This document shows, one piece after another, positions 20,614 through 22,105 of a stretch of 22,105 bases of DNA. Within the stretch, counting starts at the first letter, position 1. Each line of letters opens with the position of its first letter. The stretch is from a virus. Made by a program: the position numbers and the translations under genes. The notes under the pieces were generated by a model. It did no database searches. It was not told the DNA's origin and was given only the letters and a program-made list of their open reading frames with translations. The stretch covers positions 1 to 22,105 of the IMG/VR virus record IMGVR_UViG_3300046543_000029; one strand, written 5' to 3'.

Positions 20614-21555
20614 ATGAGCAATACCGCATTTAAGACGTACGACCAAGTTGGTATCAAGGAAGACATCAGCGACGTTATCTCGAACATCTCGCCTACGGCT
20701 ACCCCGTTCCAGACGATGATCAAGAGCGAGAACATCCAGAACACGCTGTTCCAATGGCAAGAAGACTCGCTGGCTACGGTTGCTGTCAACGCAACGCTTG
20801 AAGGCGCTGATGCTACGGACAGCGTGCTGAACCCGACCGTGATGCGTTCGAACTACACCCAGATTCTCTCGAAGACGGTGCGAGTGTCGAACACGGCTGA
20901 TACGGTCAGCACCTATGGTCGTGCCAAGGAAACGGCTTACCAACTCGGTAAGAAGTCGGCTGAACTGAAGCGTGAATTCGAATACCACCTCATCGGTATC
21001 TCGCAGAACGCTGCTGTTGGTTCGGAGTCGGTGGTTCGCAAGTTCGGTAACGTCTGGGGCACGGGTGCAAGTGGTGTTGCACAAATCTCCGCAGGTAACG
21101 TTGTGGACCACACGGCTACCCCGGTTGCCCTTACGGAAAACGACATCCTGACGGCTAACCAGAACCTGTATCAAGCTGGTGGTGAGGCTACGGTCCTGAT
21201 GATCAAGCCTGCTGACTCGCTGATCGTGGCTGGCTTCACGGCTGCTGCTGGTCGCTACCGTACGTTTGATGGTTCGGCTGACCGTACCGTGGTGAACGTT
21301 GTGGACCTCTACGTCTCGCCGTTCGGTGAACAGAAGGTTGTCATCAACCGCTTCATGAAGGCTGACCGTGCCCTCCTGTTCAACCCGGTCAACTGGAAGG
21401 TTGCGGTTCTCCGTCCGTGGTCGCGTATTCCGCTGGCTATCACGGGTGATGCACACCGCGAGGAAATTGTTGGTGAGTTCTCGCTGAAGCACCTGAACAC
21501 GGGTGCCTCGGGCGCAGTCATCGGCCTTACCGGCGCAAACCCGATGCTTCCGTAA
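20614..21555 (+). CDS. major capsid protein, SU10/DUF5309-like (313 aa)
   Basis: The pattern ISDVISNISPTATPFQTMI, then LFQWQEDSLA, NATLEGADATDS, NYTQILSKTVRVSNTADTV and YQLGKKSAELKREFEYHLIG matches the DUF5309/SU10 major capsid family. That family has an HK97-type fold. The length of 313 residues is normal for it. A strong AGGAAAA ribosome site lies upstream. Codon choice is clearly more uniform than in neighbours (frequent TCG, ACG, CTG, GGT), as expected for the most abundant virion protein. A hairpin cluster follows the stop. Confidence 0.93.
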   Translation: MSNTAFKTYDQVGIKEDISDVISNISPTATPFQTMIKSENIQNTLFQWQEDSLATVAVNATLEGADATDSVLNPTVMRSNYTQILSKTVRVSNTADTVSTYGRAKETAYQLGKKSAELKREFEYHLIGISQNAAVGSESVVRKFGNVWGTGASGVAQISAGNVVDHTATPVALTENDILTANQNLYQAGGEATVLMIKPADSLIVAGFTAAAGRYRTFDGSADRTVVNVVDLYVSPFGEQKVVINRFMKADRALLFNPVNWKVAVLRPWSRIPLAITGDAHREEIVGEFSLKHLNTGASGAVIGLTGANPMLP

Positions 21556-21568
21556 GCATCTGAAGGAT

Positions 21569-21665
21569 AACCAGTAGATTCCTGCTGGTTCCTAGTTTCA
21601 TCCTTGGGGTCCCTAGCGGCCCCATCCCAATTCCTTTACGTCTGCTGGCGCTTACTCTCCGCCAG
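21569..21665 (+). terminator. three hairpins after the capsid gene
   Basis: Stem one pairs 21569-21576 with 21583-21590 (AACCAG/CTGGTT core, 8 bp including one G-T). Stem two pairs GGGGTC 21606-21611 with GGCCCC 21618-21623. Stem three pairs CTGGCG 21645-21650 with CGCCAG 21660-21665, followed shortly by CTTTTACG. None has a full U-tract. Together they would partly stop transcription or protect the 3' end of capsid mRNA, raising capsid relative to downstream genes. Confidence 0.5.
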
Positions 21666-21683
21666 TGGACCTTTTACGTCCCT

Positions 21684-21980
21684 ATGTCGCTAATCCTCAA
21701 TGGCGTGAACGCCTCCGTCAGTGAGAACACTGATGGCCACATCATCGAATCTGTCCAGAACATCCCTGACAGTTTCCTCCAACGTCTCAAAGATGAACGC
21801 AATGAATCCCAAAGCGTTCGTGAGACCGAACACCAGCGAGTCGCCTCTATCCCTGTGGTCCTTGTGGACAAGTGGATCAAAGAAGGCTTCGACTTCTGGA
21901 ATGAATCTAACCACAAGATCGTGGCAAAGCTTAAGGCCGAAGGTCTCGAGTATTTCCTCACGACCACCAAGGCCGTCTAA
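21684..21980 (+). CDS. hypothetical head-operon protein (98 aa)
   Basis: Lies between the capsid gene and the adaptor-like gene. The first half is variable. The second half (VASIPVVLVDKWIKEGFDFWNE, then IVAKLKAEGLEYFLTTTKAV) matches a pattern I have seen in small proteins at this same position in other podoviruses. No function is established. It may be a head-completion or decoration protein. There is no clear Shine-Dalgarno before the ATG, and the stop overlaps the next ATG by one base (TAATG). Confidence 0.78.
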   Translation: MSLILNGVNASVSENTDGHIIESVQNIPDSFLQRLKDERNESQSVRETEHQRVASIPVVLVDKWIKEGFDFWNESNHKIVAKLKAEGLEYFLTTTKAV

Positions 21981-22105
21981 TGACTCTTGCAGACCTCCGT
22001 TCCCAACTGCTGGCAATCCTTAATCGTAACGACTGCAGCACAAGCCTAGCGAACACCTTCATCAACCAAGCCCAGACTCGCATTGAGCGAACCCTTCGTA
22101 TCCCT
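21980..22105 (+). CDS. head-tail adaptor-like protein, N-terminal part only
   Basis: ATG at 21980 overlaps the previous stop (TAATG) and the frame stays open for 42 codons to the window edge. The start MTLADLRSQLLAIL followed by FINQAQTRIERTLRIP is the helical opening typical of podovirus head-tail adaptor proteins that dock under the portal. This places it correctly after the capsid gene. The rest of the gene lies outside the window, so the call is partial. Confidence 0.7.
   Translation, partial: MTLADLRSQLLAILNRNDCSTSLANTFINQAQTRIERTLRIP

Overview
The window is part of a tailed double-stranded DNA bacteriophage genome, most likely a podovirus infecting a Gram-negative, probably proteobacterial host. 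The evidence is a head-and-packaging block (small terminase, large terminase, portal, scaffold, major capsid protein, start of an adaptor) plus three ejection-type proteins, one with a lytic transglycosylase domain. There is no tape-measure, tail-sheath or tail-tube gene. The capsid protein resembles the SU10/DUF5309 capsid family. The exact genus and host cannot be read from the sequence.

Left part (1 to about 3850). At the left edge is a degenerate tRNA-like element, then about 500 bases without a gene. A convincing leftward terminator (581-607) follows. Between 735 and 3777 lies a leftward cluster of small early-type genes of unknown function, several coupled by ATGA overlaps. Some are too short for usual gene calling (45, 51, 44 and perhaps 23 residues). 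Three sigma70-like leftward promoters (2894-2922, 3448-3476, 3804-3832) each carry the 9-mer GTTGTGCAA (on the + strand). The middle one fires directly into a roughly 100-nt RNA with an 11-bp closing helix and two inner helices.

Switch region (about 3850 to 4710). No credible gene is present. It holds a 15/16 match to the bacterial chromosomal parS palindrome at 3901-3916 with a half-site nearby. It also holds a C-tract cluster able to form G-quadruplexes on the other strand (4259-4378), and an AT-rich segment packed with perfect dyads (4459-4567). It separates the leftward early block from the rightward late block, so regulation and possibly replication start or partition functions are likely here.

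Right part (4711 to 22105). All genes run rightward, closely packed or overlapping. They are two paralogous tail-collar fibre proteins, a 568-residue tail nozzle or stabilisation-like protein and a small 52-residue protein. Next come an aspartyl/asparaginyl beta-hydroxylase-like oxygenase overlapping a cupin, then three ejection-type proteins. After a small gene come TerS, an endonuclease VII-type HNH enzyme, TerL, portal, an 81-residue protein, scaffold, capsid, a 98-residue protein and the start of a head-tail adaptor-like gene cut by the window edge. A cluster of hairpins follows the capsid gene. The most unusual features are the parS-like site, the structured leader, the shared C-terminal TLELFA peptide on two early proteins, the hydroxylase-cupin pair in a virion operon, and the scaffold with near-identical helices at both ends.
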